From the NCBI GenBank assembly GCA_024349245.1, contig JALDNG010000001.1, forward strand, positions 1,314,001-1,378,000: a stretch of DNA of 64,000 nt, in the 5' to 3' direction. Positions 51,680-64,000 of this stretch are shown piece by piece. The position numbers and the translations under genes were made by a program. This stretch comes from Neodontobutis hainanensis (Eukaryota > Chordata > Actinopteri > Gobiiformes > Odontobutidae). A model generated the notes under the pieces. It searched no databases, was not told where the DNA came from, and saw only the letters and a program-made list of their open reading frames with translations. How positions within the stretch are numbered: position 1 is the stretch's first letter; each line of letters starts with the position of its first letter.

Positions 51680-51768
51680 GTGACTTACCTATGTAGCAAA
51701 TCCACATGGTGTCAATTCAGGTTGCATGGAACAGAAAAAGAAAAAATGGAGAAAAAAGATCATTAGCT
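51680..51768 (-). promoter_or_regulatory. Candidate recursive splice site (AG|GTAAGT) with pyrimidine tract
   Basis: On the minus strand a branch-point-like gctaatgatc is followed by a strong tract of about 32 nt (cttttttctccattttttct, then ttttctgttcc). The next AG is about 38 nt further on, in ctacatag|gtaagtcacc, with the junction between 51689 and 51688. The AG-free zone is about 76 nt. The acceptor is fused directly to a perfect GTAAGT donor and leaves no exon between them, which is the recursive-splicing arrangement. The gap between tract and AG is longer than usual. Function is inferred only. Confidence 0.4.
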
Positions 51769-52150
51769 TTTGATTGAGATCGACAAAGAATCAAGTAGTA
51801 TGTTTAAAGAAGGTGTGTGATTTGACTTTGTTAGGCTGTTATCCGATGTTTGACGTTTAAACCACAAGTGGAAGTCCCACAGCTTCAGACTTCACACAGC
51901 GGAGACTGTTTTGTGTACACCAGCCCCCCGCCCCCACCTGTCCTCGCATCCCCTCATGGGTGCCGTGGTACTCCTTAATGATTTTTACTTCACTAGTCAA
52001 GAACAAATTAGCATCTTTGCTAGCGCTCACACAATCAGGACGCTCAACTGGGAATCATCAGCCTGGAGAGGAAGGAAACAGAAAGTTTACTTTGCCCGAG
52101 TTCAAGATCGATGGAGGGGAGATGAAGGGAGGGAGCGCCAAGATGGCTCC
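51769..52150. other. Noncoding unique sequence
   Basis: No gene. The sequence becomes purine-rich towards the poly-G run. Confidence 0.5.
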
Positions 52151-52166
52151 GGGGGGGGGGGGGGGG
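52151..52166. repeat. Poly(G) run, 16 bases
   Basis: An uninterrupted G16 within a G/A-rich stretch (gctccggggg... then agaggacgggcgg). Such runs can form G-quadruplexes and are prone to sequencing length error. Confidence 0.95.
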
Positions 52167-54639
52167 AGAGGACGGGCGGCAACGTCACAAGTGGTAATTA
52201 GCAAACTTGTAAAATAAAGCGAGGCAGGCAGCGTAATGATTGCCGATACACTTCTGATGTCCTTGTTGTGCTGTCTTGCAGACGCTTAGAGAAAAGTCGA
52301 GATGATGTACAGGGAGTCAGAAGACGAGGGGTGGGCTATCATTATCCACAACAGACCATATCAACTTTAAAAACAGTTCATAATCAACACGTTTTTCATC
52401 TCTCTTTCTCTCGGACCAGCTTTACAAAAATATGGGGTCAAGTATAAACCCTGACAGGGGCCGATAGGACTTATATCATCACTTCTGAAGTCTTTCTTCC
52501 AAATCTACACATGTCTTATCACATCTTCTCCTCAGCACTGTAGCTATGGTAACAGTTCGCTCTCTCATCATATTCACACACATACCATGCCCATCCCTGG
52601 CAGGCTGAATAATCCCAGCGTCATGAGCATGCAAACATATAACTGCCTTATTATACTATAACATCTTTGTGTGGCAACAACCTGGATGTCTTGCCAATGG
52701 CACTTTTCAATTCCCATTCTTTCCTTATTTTCTTTTCAAACAAAAATGTGTTTGGATGTTTATCATTTATTTCCATCCCTCATGGATCAAACTGCACACC
52801 TTGACATCGCATCTGTGACCAGGTCTCGTTTCATCTTGACCTGACAGCCAACCTATTCCCTCCAATCTTCCGAGTAACTTGTAGTGAGATGACCGCCATT
52901 CATCTCTCACCTGTCAGTCGGTGAACCCGGCTGATGTGATGGTACTGAGCCGTGAGCTGGACAATAATACGGGTTGTCCCTAGCACAATAGTGACGGTAC
53001 GACCACGTTACCGCATAGGCTGTTTCCACATAGTGCCACATTATCAACACTACTATAAGAAAAGGTCTCTAAAAGCATATTTGTGCTATTGGTGCACTTC
53101 TTTTCCATTACAGCCATCAGCTCTGACCAGTCACTCTTTAGCAACAAGCTCTAAAAGCTGAGCAACTACTCCAGAAGTAAGAAATGTTATGTTGTGATGG
53201 AAAATGCTTCAACTATTTTTCAAGGGGGAAAATTGTTTGAGTGCTAAATAAGTAAACCAAGACCAAATTCATGTCCTTTAAAATAAATAAGCCAACCCTA
53301 AAGGAAACATTATCACTGCTAATAAACTCATTGTAGACCAACAAAAATTGTATTTGTGGCACTTTGTGATATTGTATACTCTAATGTGTTCTTGCCGTTT
53401 CCGAAGGAACGATTTAGAGCTGCACTAAATGCAGTCTGACCATGAAATGCCTGCGATAACTACAGGTTATAGGTTGGCAGCCATCACTAATCACTTTAGA
53501 AACACCGCAGGGCATCTCGATTGCTTTGAGCTGTGAATGTGGAGGTCACACCAAGAGCAATATTCAGAAGAGGTTCCTGTATTTCAGCCTTTTTTTTCTT
53601 TTTTCCTGCCACTAATGGGCTACAGAAGACATTATCCTTCACCCATCTGCTGGCGGATTCGCTTACCTTCCCAAGAGCATTCAAAGGGGGTATTAGAAGA
53701 GAGCGGGCCGCTAAAGCAAACTTTTGAGGACACTGACATGTTCCTATAGATGAGGTATTAAAGGGAACCTGAGACCAAAGGCCCATTCTATCACCAACTT
53801 GAGCGATTGGAGTGTTTGTGGTGTTGTGGGTAGCTATTGATCCAGGCAGATAATTGGGTCTGTAATAGAAAAAAGCTAAAGCTCAAGAGAAAGCTCGCCG
53901 GGGATCTGAATATGATGAAGTGTCATGCTGATTGCTTGCTGTCAAAGTGTCATTTCACATTTTCTACCCTTTAGTTCACCCACTGTAGAAGTTTATTACA
54001 ACAATATTATTAAAATAATAGCATTAAGTTTTAAACAAAAGACCACAGCACTAATCACAATAGGAAGAATTAATGTTATCATTTAGACTTGTTGAGAAAA
54101 GAGCCCTTGCATATCTTCATAACCTTGTACTTTTGTCTCAGCACCAAAAATCAGTGTGAGCTTTTAAGAAAGTCTTGACACTTCAGGAGATTGGGTTTAC
54201 ATTTCAAGATAATGTTAACATCCGCCAAGGGCAAGTCGTGGCCTTTCCCAGTCAAATGAATCAGCCTTTTTTTTTTTATTATTATTAATAGGAGCTTGCG
54301 TCCTTGAGAGGTAGAAAGGCTCAGCTAAGTGTGACTCGGTAACCCTGAGGGCAGCTGAGACTGTGGAATACTCTACGCTGTTAATGCAAAGTGGAAGAAA
54401 AGTTTGAAACTCCTAACTAGCTTTGCAAAAAAAAAAAGAAATGTGGAATATGGTCAGAGTGGAACAAGGACAGCTCGCAATCTGAAGAATTTTCAGGACA
54501 GTGGTCGGATCTAGACGGTGAGCGATTGGTGGCGGCCATTATCCTGTTGTGCCACGTTCCCTGGAGACGGAGACACACTTCACAGAATCCGTCGACAGAG
54601 TGCATTAAGTATGAACGTGTAGTGGCGCTACAAGGAGAC
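52167..54639. other. Noncoding unique sequence
   Basis: No gene or recognisable repeat is visible. A poly-T then ATT run occurs at about 54268-54290. Confidence 0.5.
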
Positions 54640-54800
54640 TTCTCCGAGGGCCTCCATGCTACATGCTAATTTCATTAGAGCGACTATGCAAGGGAGACAT
54701 CTTTGTATGCAAATGAGGGAGCTTAGTATAAGTAAATTACAGCTCGCTCCTGCCAAGTGTGTGATTATGGATGTGTGCTGTATGGGCTTTAACACTCATC
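54640..54800. promoter_or_regulatory. Candidate enhancer with SOX/POU-like site
   Basis: ctttgtatgcaaat at 54701-54714 joins a SOX-type CTTTGT to a perfect POU octamer ATGCAAAT. It lacks the single base normally found between them in the composite SOX/POU motif. Homeodomain cores lie upstream (catgctaatttcattag, 54663-54679) and an AAATTAC follows at 54734-54740. The clustering is suggestive, but each motif is short enough to occur by chance. Confidence 0.3.
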
Positions 54801-55462
54801 CAATCCGCCTCAGTGCTAGAGTTCAATATGATCAAACACCTGCACGTGAAGCACTCCGAGGATTTGACTTATTTTTTTACTACGACAAATGTGAAGCTAT
54901 ATTTAGAATATATGGGTGACAATTACGTTTTCATTACTTGTTGTGTCTGCCAGATTTGGGAATTTCCTGCTACTATAAACAACACTGTTATCCCCAGACA
55001 AACTGACACACCCACAAACTTATATTTATATCAATGATTCAATTTCTACCATCTAATAACTCCCCTCTTCAATAATTCATGCCCAGTCACAGGCTTTCGG
55101 AATCAATCTCTCATCTCTCATAAACAAACACTCCCTTTTCCTTAGACTACTCTAAGTCGACCACCCAGTCACTGCTCCTCTCTTCTCTCTGGTTCGAGCT
55201 GTCGCTGCCAATTTCCCCGAATGAGCCAAGCAGGATTTCCACTGACTTCAAACCCGGCTGTGACGGCTATATTTAATAAATCTGCCCTTCTGTTTGCAAT
55301 TCGGGATGTGGTACTGTAAAATAGCTTTAAATGACATTATATTTCTATTTACGTAAGTGTCTATAGTTCAAAAATGTTTGGTCTTTGGTATTCCATTAAA
55401 GTTTACTTTTAGTTTTCTTATAATCAGATTAATGTTTTTAAGTGTTTACCTTGATATATTTA
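54801..55462. other. Noncoding unique sequence
   Basis: AT-rich with no gene. Confidence 0.5.
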
Positions 55463-55654
55463 TGTTGAGTCTATGGCTACTGGAAATCCGCAGGCCTCTC
55501 GTCATGATGATGAGCATACTCAGGCATGCCCAAGCTTTGATAGCTGGTTATCTGCCCCAAGGTTACTGAGCTCTATACCTCCAGCCACGTCCAATGCCTG
55601 CCACTGCCTAGACCAATGGGAGATTGTGTATTTCCAGTAGCCATGGCCTCAACA
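55463..55654. mobile_element. Inverted repeat, MITE-like, 192 bp
   Basis: The 25-bp arms at 55463-55487 and 55630-55654 match as reverse complements at 23 of 25 positions. They contain the exact 15-mer atggctactggaaat and its complement atttccagtagccat. The 142-bp interior is not itself palindromic. Arms this well kept around a short, non-coding interior look like a miniature inverted-repeat transposable element or a structured transcript. No flanking target duplication is obvious. Confidence 0.5.
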
Positions 55655-58600
55655 GTTTTGATCATAAACCTCCTGCAGTCTTCCTCAGAAGAGTCACGTG
55701 ATGTTACTGTGACGTGTCAGCTGATTTATAACTCATCTCTGTAAATCGTCCTTGGGGCTCGTTTTCGGATCGCGATTGCCTCCTTGATCCATCGGTTGGT
55801 GTTTGTTCTCTTTTGTTGTTATAATCCTGGCTTTGTCCCACTCCATTAGATGGTTTTCTCTCTTACAGTAATATAAAATTGCAGACTTCAGGCTTTCGTT
55901 TGGTTGCTAGTGTGCATGCTTCTGCTGTTTCATTTACACACTTTTCCTCGGTTCGCTGTCCTACGGCAAACTACAGTGGGCGTCATTAAAAAAGGCATTG
56001 GTCTGAGTAGAAGAAAACAAAAAGTGTCAGTGTCTGTTCTGTATGTTGGTGTAATGAGCTGGTGCGTCCACAGTGTTTACCTGTGACACTGGTTTGCTCC
56101 CACACTTTACCCTCACAGCTCCTCATCCCTAGAGCGCTTTGGAATTCACATACACCGCTCGACAGCTCTATTCAAATGTCAGTAGCGGCGGGCACTTGTT
56201 GCTTTGAATGTTGTCGTCTAATTAGCTGAGCCAAAACAAGCATTAACATTTCAAAAGGTCAAGGTCAATAAATGTACAATTGACGCCACGCTGGAATGAT
56301 AATTTATGTTTAGCGTTGAACCAGCTGCCAATCTACACTGCTCTTGAACTGATACTACTCCCTACGACATGTTGACTGTAATTCAACACTCATTTCCAGA
56401 ACACCATCAGTAAATTTATCTAATTGGATCCAGCACAAACCAGATGCATGTTTTGTGAACAATGCGTGCCAGCTTTGATGACAGTCAGTCCGGCTTCACC
56501 CATGGCTGTGTGACGATATGATCAAAGTTAAGATATTGAGGTTTGCAAGAAGGAATGTTAAGTGACATTTTCACTTTCGAGCTTTGAATCTGCACAAACT
56601 AGTGTCCCCATTTGCACACATTCGCTCTAAGATGATGTCATATGATAAATAAACTTCTTGCAGTGGTATTATTTTCTTGTTTAAAAAATAGAAAAAAGAA
56701 AAGAAAATCAAGCAGGTACACATGTATTTCTATTCATCCCAAACTTTGATTTCAACAGATGGAGGCCTCTTGTAAAGTAATGCTTCAAGGTATAAAAAAA
56801 TCCTGCCACAAATGTCTTTCTTCCTATTCAGTGCTTTTAAAATCAACTGACTAAAAGTTTGGATTTCTAGACTCTGGCACAAGCAACACCCTCAGAAAAA
56901 AAGTGACAGTGGAAGTGAAAGTTGGGTTTTGGTGCAGTCTCGAGCACAGCTGAGGTTTTAAATGGGTCCACTTTTGTGTTGAAAGCTGGAGGCGCACGCC
57001 AGGCCAGAAAATACTCCTCCGCATCATGAACAAAGCAATAAAAGCATGCTCGAAAACAGACGTGAAATGACATGACCATGTACTATTAAGATGCACAATT
57101 TCAACAGAATAATGGTATGGTACATCTGTGCTACAGGCCATTCACACCTGTATGGCTCACAGAGGGTTAGAGGTTTTAAAGCTAAAAACAACAGCATTTG
57201 ACTAATTCCCTATAAAAGCCCATGTGACTGAATTACACAGACACTTGGTTTGCTCGTTTCTTTTCTATGTCGAAGCGTGTTGGCTGAGACGCTGTGTAAA
57301 GACATGACTTCTTTTCTCGACCCCAGCTTATGAGGCGTGTTGGCTGTGAGGTGTGAAAATCCTTTGCCGGTGCCAGCTGGGCGGAGATGCTGAGTGACAG
57401 CAGAGGAAAACACGAAGGCACCCGGAGGTCAGTAGACTATAGAGGCAAAAAAAAAAATCCAACCAGTTCTCCCATGGGAATCATTACAGACTAATTTAAT
57501 CTAATTTGTGAACAAGGTGTGAGTGAATTAAACACCTGCCGAGCACCAAATGCCCAGAACATTTGTCTTGGTGGATAAATCAATAAGGACAACAAGAACG
57601 TACTGTACATGCCTGCAGGGCTTTAGGTTTGAATCTTTTTTCCCCTCAATGACCTCCATAAACTAGGGGTTAGATGGCAAATTATGTGAGCTTATTCAAT
57701 ATTCAATGTGACTAAGTGAAATTTCCAACAGCTATAATGAGCTTTCTATTATTTCATGTTCATACAGAGTCAGGTCTATGTCGAGGACCTCAACTGGCGC
57801 CATCAATGAGCTAAATGTCTAAATAAAGAAATGCAGTTAAGGGTACATTTTAGAATTGTGAGTACAGACAATAAAAGAAATACTTTATAATTTAAACAGC
57901 TTGTGTGATTTCTTTTGAATAGCTAAAAGACAAGAAGTTCAGATTAATTTAGGTAAAGTGATAAAAACGACAATATTCACAATAAAGAACTTTCCAGCTT
58001 CTGGCCACTCCTTTTTTAAGATGGCTTCCCTTAACTCTGCAACCATTTGCCAGAAACTTCGTCTGTCTGTGTCTGTATACAAATCCCTTTTTCTCTTTAC
58101 TTATGCGTATTGGGCTGCTCCCAATTGGGCTGCAAAGTTTTCATCCTTATCTTCTATTCCCCACAACAAACAAGTGAAGTACCGACAAAGCAAACAAATG
58201 GTTGCAAAACTGGTTAAATTTTGGGGGAAAACAATCAAGTGGAGAAATGAACATTGCATAAATATTGGAATGATGCACTTTCTACCCGAGTGGAAATGGG
58301 CATAAAGGGATCCAGGCTCATTAAATTAAAGTAAATGTGTCTTTATTATTAACATATCCATTTATTGATCAAGCTTATGTAAAAGTGGGTGGAGTAAGAC
58401 TCGCTCTAGTGAATAGAATATGTGCCGAATGTCACAAGGGTCACCAGCAGCTTGTTACTCAGCAGACACATGCCGTTCAACGCTGTGTTTTGTTGTCTTC
58501 ATGTCGCTGGCAGGACATCATTATAAAGAAAGGGACATATTCTCATTGTAGTCTTATTGTGAGTTTGAGTGTGTGTGGGGGGTAGGGGTGGGGGGTTACC

Positions 58601-59519
58601 TGGGGGCCCTGTGTTCGATTTTGCCTGTGTGAGTGTGTGCGCGTCGGAGAATATGTTATTACAAAACAAAATATCTAATTCATCGGCAGCAAAGAACACA
58701 TCCAGCCTCTCGACGGACGAGATGAGAACTAACAAAAGGAAAAGCTAGTGAAAGAAATCAATCTTTGTAGTTTTACAGCGGTCTGAAATGGAATTGGATT
58801 TTGAAAAGGAGGTAGCCTTTAAAAAAAAACGATTGTGTCTGTGGGCATTGTACAGCTGGCTATCGAGGGTTTATGTTGAATAGTTTAAGAAGAAGCGCAC
58901 AAGCTATAAAGCTATGTGTTTTGAGGCTGTGTCACAAAAATATATTCTATTTTGATGTCAGTTTTCTTCGATATATCCCAACATGCTGAGAATGAGACAG
59001 TGCGTGAATTTGAATTAAAGCGCCCAAAGTTGATAGTGGGAAAGTTTCAAGGGTCTAAGTTGCCAGCTGTGTGGAACTGCGTGTTTTCTCCCCGAGGGAC
59101 TTCCCAGTACAGTGACTCCCATCATCGATCGTTTTCATTGGACAATTTGTCTTCATTAACGCCGGGCGGCATTAAGCGAGGCTGGAGCGTTAACCGGAGA
59201 CACGCTACGCCAAATGTGTCGATTCATCTGGTATGCAAACAGGGGTCAAAGGGCAGCCCACTGCCATACGGACACCCGCTGACATAAAACACCGTCCTGT
59301 CTGGGAACTCGTTTGATTAATACTTGTTTTAAAAATTAAGCAGGTTGAAGCAGTGGAGGTGAAGCGTGGTTTTGATTAAAAGATGAGTCTGGCCCAAACT
59401 TCCCATCAAAGGTGTAAATTCCTTTTATGCACTTTTAACTATCATTCCATTCCCAAAACATATAAAAGCTATTTTGGATTTTCACACCCATTTATTTTAT
59501 ATTAAAAGGCACAAGAGTC
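55655..59519. other. Noncoding unique sequence
   Basis: No gene is recognised. A G-rich patch at 58571-58620 (gtgtgtggggggtaggggtg) is followed by a TG-rich stretch. The plus-strand frame at 58952-59287 (111 codons) has no domain. Confidence 0.5.
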
Positions 59520-60080
59520 AGAATGATCCTCTTGGTGATCCTTGTTGTTTTAGTGCCTTTTACATGCAGGGGAGATTTGTCTGTGCCTCTCTGCTCCTGT
59601 CTTTCCTCCTCCCCTATCTGCTCTCAGGTGCTGTGAGTGGGACCTGTTTGCCACTCCCTGATTGGCTGCGCAGGTGGTGGATAATCCAATCAGTGCCTGG
59701 AACAGGATTTAAAAGTAAGAACCATGAGTTGCAAACTCTCTCTCTTTGTTCGACTGTGGTTGGCAGGTTGGCAGGTGAGTGGCTCACCACGTAGTGAATT
59801 TCTAGTCCCACAAGGTTAATTGGTTGTTGCCACCCTTGTATGTTTTGAGTAAAGACCTCCTATAGTTCAGTTAGACCAGGACTTTTGGTTTCTTGTTTTA
59901 TTTCTCTGAGTAGGTATTCAGTTAAGCTCTGTTTTGTTATATTTGTTTCTTTTGATTGGGCCCAACTGTTTGGCCTTCCTCCCTCCACTTTGGTTTTGTG
60001 TGTTTTTTGTGTGTATTTGAAACAAAAATAAAGCCAAACACTAAACTCTATGACCTCGACTCCTTTGTTGTCTTTCACTA
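59520..60080 (+). mobile_element. Probable LTR-type retroelement fragment
   Basis: The order of signals is promoter-like then polyadenylation-like. There is an inverted CCAAT box (gattggc, 59660-59666), a direct ccaatcag (59686-59693), a TATA-like ggatttaaaag at about 59706-59716, a T-rich middle, and AATAAA at 60027-60032. This is how U3-R-U5 of a long terminal repeat is organised, and the wording resembles sequences repeated in fish genomes. I could not find TG...CA ends, target duplications or internal coding sequence, so the boundaries are approximate and a solo LTR is only the leading guess. A retroposed gene promoter is the alternative. Confidence 0.4.
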
Positions 60081-61267
60081 AATTGTCTTTATTAAATGAG
60101 AACATAACAGTGCCTCTTCTCCAGACCAGTCTGTAACCATGTGAAGTTCTAAACAGAGTCTTAAGCAACACTAGCTTGGATTGGAGGGCTGTTATTGGAC
60201 TAGGCTAGAAATAGATGTATAATCCTGACTTAACAAGTGATGATATGGGTATGGGGCAAAAAACCCTTTGGCAGTTAAAATCTTATTACCAAGAATAATT
60301 CAAAAAAGTCCCCAAAGTTCCTTGAAACGTTATCAAATCCATTCTGGTGCCAGCTCGGGTCTCCGCTGAGCAACGCTGCTGCTGCTGATATGCTTTCTAT
60401 TACAGTCAGAGGGTTAAAAAAAAAACTGGACAATAATTGAATGGCTGGCAATGATCATCGACAATCAAGGCCACGGCAAGCCCCTTGTCCAACTCATCCG
60501 AGACGGAGTGATGAGAGCGATTGTGACACTGAGAGGGAGCTCACTAAGAATCCTTGTACCACAACTCTTAAGCACACATTTGTCCTTGAGTGAGCCACAT
60601 AAGTGTTGGACTTTTTTCATTCACAATAGACGCAGGTGTACACATTAAACCTGCTCTAAGGAAAAGTATAGACATGACACACCAAAAAATACCCATAAAC
60701 AACACTTTCAAACAAAACTTATAGCTCAATAGCTTGATAAAATCTTCAGTGAGAATGAAGTCAAAAGTAAGCTCCAAAATTGTCCTAATGAGAAAAATTT
60801 GACAGTACAGAGGAATCATTTATTTACTGATAACCATCAATATTTAATGAATCGGAGATTGACAAGAACACAAAGCGTTTGGTTAAGGAGGTGTGTATGA
60901 GTCTTTCACTGATGTATGGGAAAAGTAACTGGGCAAACAGATGCAGTGGGCACCAGGCTTTCATTTGAAGCTGATAGAATCGGGCCAAAAAAATGATATA
61001 TAAGACTCATTCACGATCACAGTTATGCACTTAAGCTTCAGACATTCTCAGAGACCCGGCTCCTCACATTAACTCTGTCAGGTGTAGGTGCAGTTTGTCA
61101 CAGCCTGCATCACAATACTGTCCTCGGGCTGTTTGCTCTGAAGTGATCACACTGACAGACACCTGTCCAGTCCTAAGCTCCGAGGGTGTCACCGGGGCAC
61201 ACTGTCACATGTGATAGCTCGAAGTGACAGTCTAAGCTCAAAGTCAACCACCGGAACCTATTAGCAC
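60081..61267. other. Noncoding unique sequence
   Basis: No gene, RNA gene or further repeat is recognised. Confidence 0.55.
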
Positions 61268-61303
61268 TGTGTGTGTGTGTGTGTTTGTGTGCGCGTGTGT
61301 GTG

Positions 61304-61365
<62 letters not shown>

Positions 61366-61401
61366 CGTGCGTGCGTGTGTGTGCGTGCGTGCATGCATGC
61401 G
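61268..61401. repeat. (TG)n microsatellite with TGCG/TGCA variants
   Basis: A TG run of about 134 bp with gcgcgtgtg interruptions. It ends in alternating gcgtgcgtgcgtgcg and gcatgcatgc, an alternating purine-pyrimidine tract that favours Z-DNA. Cys/Val-rich and His/Thr-rich frames across it are artefacts. Confidence 0.97.
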
Positions 61402-64000
61402 ACATGATGTGATTCATTTAGAGATGTGTGAACCTGGCTCGTGTGAAATGTCAGCAGGGGAGTGGGAGGTTCACCGGGAGTTCACGGCCTCCGTCTCTAC
61501 AGTTGCGGACTATCCATCCTTGCCCTGCGATGACAGCAGGTTCTGCCTGGTTTGAGGCGGGACCCCTGCTCCATGTATCTGAATCAGTCACACTTGTCCT
61601 GTCTCATCTGCGGGCTTGCCGAAGTAGAAACAAAATGTGAATGTGGAGGACGGCCCGGTGTACAGAGAGACAGCTGCATGTAAGTATTTATTACATACAC
61701 TTTTTATTTTGCAGGGTGCCAACTTTATCTACCAGCTGTCAGCTTTATACTTTGTGTCTTAACTATATTTGCACAGTATAACTTGACCATAAACTCCATC
61801 TGGTGAAGTCAAAATGTCTCCCGTCAGGTTCTTACTAAACTTTCCATCAAAGATCTGTCTGAGAAATACTGAGAAAATCTAATGAGATAGAACTATTTTC
61901 TAAAGATTTCTGTGTTTATGAAATTCAAAACCAGCTCCGTACATACTGTAGTCTTGCTCTCTAAATGATGTCTAAATTATTGATTCCACGTTAAGAAGTC
62001 AAGCTTAAATACGTTCTAAATTAGTCATGAATGTTAAATTGGCCTTTCCGCAGTCACAACATATGAAAGATTCATCGTTACATTTGTTCAACATTTCTTT
62101 TACTGTGCAGATTTGAGATGAAGCCAAGACAAAAAGCTTCTACTAGGGGCCAAACTCATAACCCTTTCAAATCAGCAAACAAGCTAAAAACAAGTTAATC
62201 TAAAGCTTCAAACGCCCACTCGGCCCGTTCTCCGTGCACATGCTCTCACTGCGTGGCCCGAGGCGCTCCAGTCTAATGAAGCCTAATGAGCAGGCAAGTA
62301 TTACCGCTGGGCGGGTCCGTCAGTGAAGTAGAAAATGAAGCCGCTGCTCTTTGTCTTAAAGTCACCTTGGCTGTGGCTGTGTGTGAGGTTCGGGGTTCTT
62401 CACCTTCCCCGCCAGGCCATGTGACGGTAGGCTACACTTTATATCATGAGGGCAGGGGGCCATGTGGCTGTGTGCACCTTGTCTTTTCTCTTTGGATAAT
62501 GGAGGCCAGTGCAGTGCAAAGGAATCTCTCATCTACAGTATGCACGCACTATTTACAAATATAGAAACATGCAGGTAATTCACTGCGGGGGCTTTCATGA
62601 ATTGTACCACACACGGTTTACTGTGTTGTCAAATATCAGGTGACCACCAAGGACTTTCTGCTGTCCTTTTACAGCAGTCACTGACAGGTCTGGGCTGATG
62701 CGGCGGTCTCTTCAACACAAACATTTTATCAAACTGCCTCAAAATACTCGAGATGAGACAGCATTTTTTGGATGAACGCACTTCAACATAACTGTACATA
62801 GCCTTCCACAAGTAACAACAGTCTCTGACGATGAGATCTCTGACGCAATTAATGACTTAAAGGTTGTGGCCTTTAGTTGGAGTGGCTTGAATCCTCGTAT
62901 AAACAGGGCAGCTAAATGTTGTCTACCCACTCACTGACAGCACACATACATAGGTTAGTCAGTTGCTATTTGACAAAGCCATCTTGTTTTTGGAGAATTT
63001 GTGATTTTTTGTGACACATTGAGAACTTGTGCTAACAGACAGATGCCATACTAATACCAAAACAGTCTTCCGTCCTCTCAGCAAGGTTCAGACATTTCTT
63101 GGAGCTACTTTCTCTTTCAGCACTTCACGGTGATTATGGATGCTGGGCTTGGTGCATTAAATACAAAGAAAAAACTACAGTACCATCTCAGAGCCATCTC
63201 ATTTTTTAAAGCAGACATGGCCTCCACTTGAAAACCTTTCAGACAATTCAGCCTCTCTTCTGAGCTCTGGGTAACAGCCCCGCGCTTTGTCACCCGACGC
63301 TAGCAGCAGACAATGGCCAGCTGTAGAAAGATTCACTTGAGGGAAGCAGATGTAGCAGGTGTATTTGACCACAGCTGAATGAGACGCTATACAGAGGAAG
63401 AGATGAATGGAATATGGGAGTGTGAGGCAGGCACAACTGACAAAATATGCTCATGCCAGGCTTTTTTCTTGTCCATTTGAAAATGCCATCCAGCCTTTAC
63501 ATCTCGGACTACAAGCAGTATGGCCGCTCTCATTGTCCTCACGGCTCAGAAAGCTCTTGAAAAGAGTATCTAACCAAAACTAATCTTTAACAAAGAGACA
63601 TTCAACCATTGTAAAAGTCAGTCAAACTAACCTTTGGCACATACACTGTATCTTGAAGACTTGTTACTCTGGTTCTTGCCTTGTCCAATCAGCTTCTCCA
63701 ACAGCTCTAGAGCATTTTAAAAATCAATACTTTGTGGTTCGGCTTGCAAACATTTCTTACTTTTCCTGCACCAACAAAGAGTGGTGTCGAATTGGTGACA
63801 CGCATTTCCGCCCACAACATCGTTCAACAAAGCCACAAACACGTGTCACCTCTGAATGTGTAATTGGGGTCGCTGAATCACAAGGTGGTCCACTTCCCGG
63901 GTCTCTACAGTCATGTTTACACGTGGGTGTCTCTGGGTTAATGTGGAAAAATTGAGCACCACTCCTGGGTCGGGCCGCTACGACTCTTCCCTCCAGCTTC
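61402..64000. other. Noncoding unique sequence to the right edge
   Basis: I see no gene or mobile element. The frame at 63653-63955 lacks any domain or splice-site support. Confidence 0.5.

Overview
This window looks like teleost fish nuclear DNA. The evidence is a decayed fish-type Tc1/mariner transposase, 3' ends of LINE elements with the 'ccctttggggacaataaag' and 'gtccctgtcaataaac' tails seen in many fish genomes, long (CA/TG)n microsatellites, and about 60 kb of AT-rich, stop-rich DNA without a recognisable host protein gene. There are no bacterial-type genes, operons, RNA genes or CRISPR arrays. Species and locus cannot be named from the sequence.

Layout. 1-1258 is a Tc1/mariner element that runs off the left edge, followed by a short LINE tail (to about 1370). 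A second LINE 3' fragment with the end of its reverse-transcriptase ORF lies at about 10480-11103. A dispersed teleost repeat next to a (TAA)n array is at 17076-17440. Copies of one unnamed interspersed repeat sit near 5205-5480 (minus strand), 23075-23490 (plus) and, more weakly, 21640-21770. A retrotransposed insertion with 18-bp target-site duplications is at 35430-35835. A probable LTR-type fragment with CCAAT, TATA-like and AATAAA signals is at about 59520-60080. The remaining repeats are microsatellites; the largest is (TG)n at 45856-46162.

The rest reads as intergenic or giant-intron sequence. Several non-repeat structures stand out. (1) Two related blocks of about 200 bp lie in the same orientation at 39441-39644 and 42924-43117, like a locally duplicated regulatory element; a CpG-dense segment follows the first. 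(2) A weaker, shorter duplicated pair is at 28556-28609 and 29765-29819. (3) Two minus-strand sites, 9017/9018 and 51688/51689, have a pyrimidine-rich, AG-free stretch running directly into AG|GTAAG, the architecture of a recursive (zero-length-exon) splice site. If real, they would make the window part of a very long minus-strand intron. (4) Strong imperfect palindromes occur at 4277-4363, 31186-31218 and 55463-55654.

No host gene can be assigned. One short minus-strand open frame (51070-51277) has protein-like composition and a possible splice acceptor, and is listed as a weak candidate terminal exon. All statements about conservation or regulatory function are inference, because no alignment could be run.
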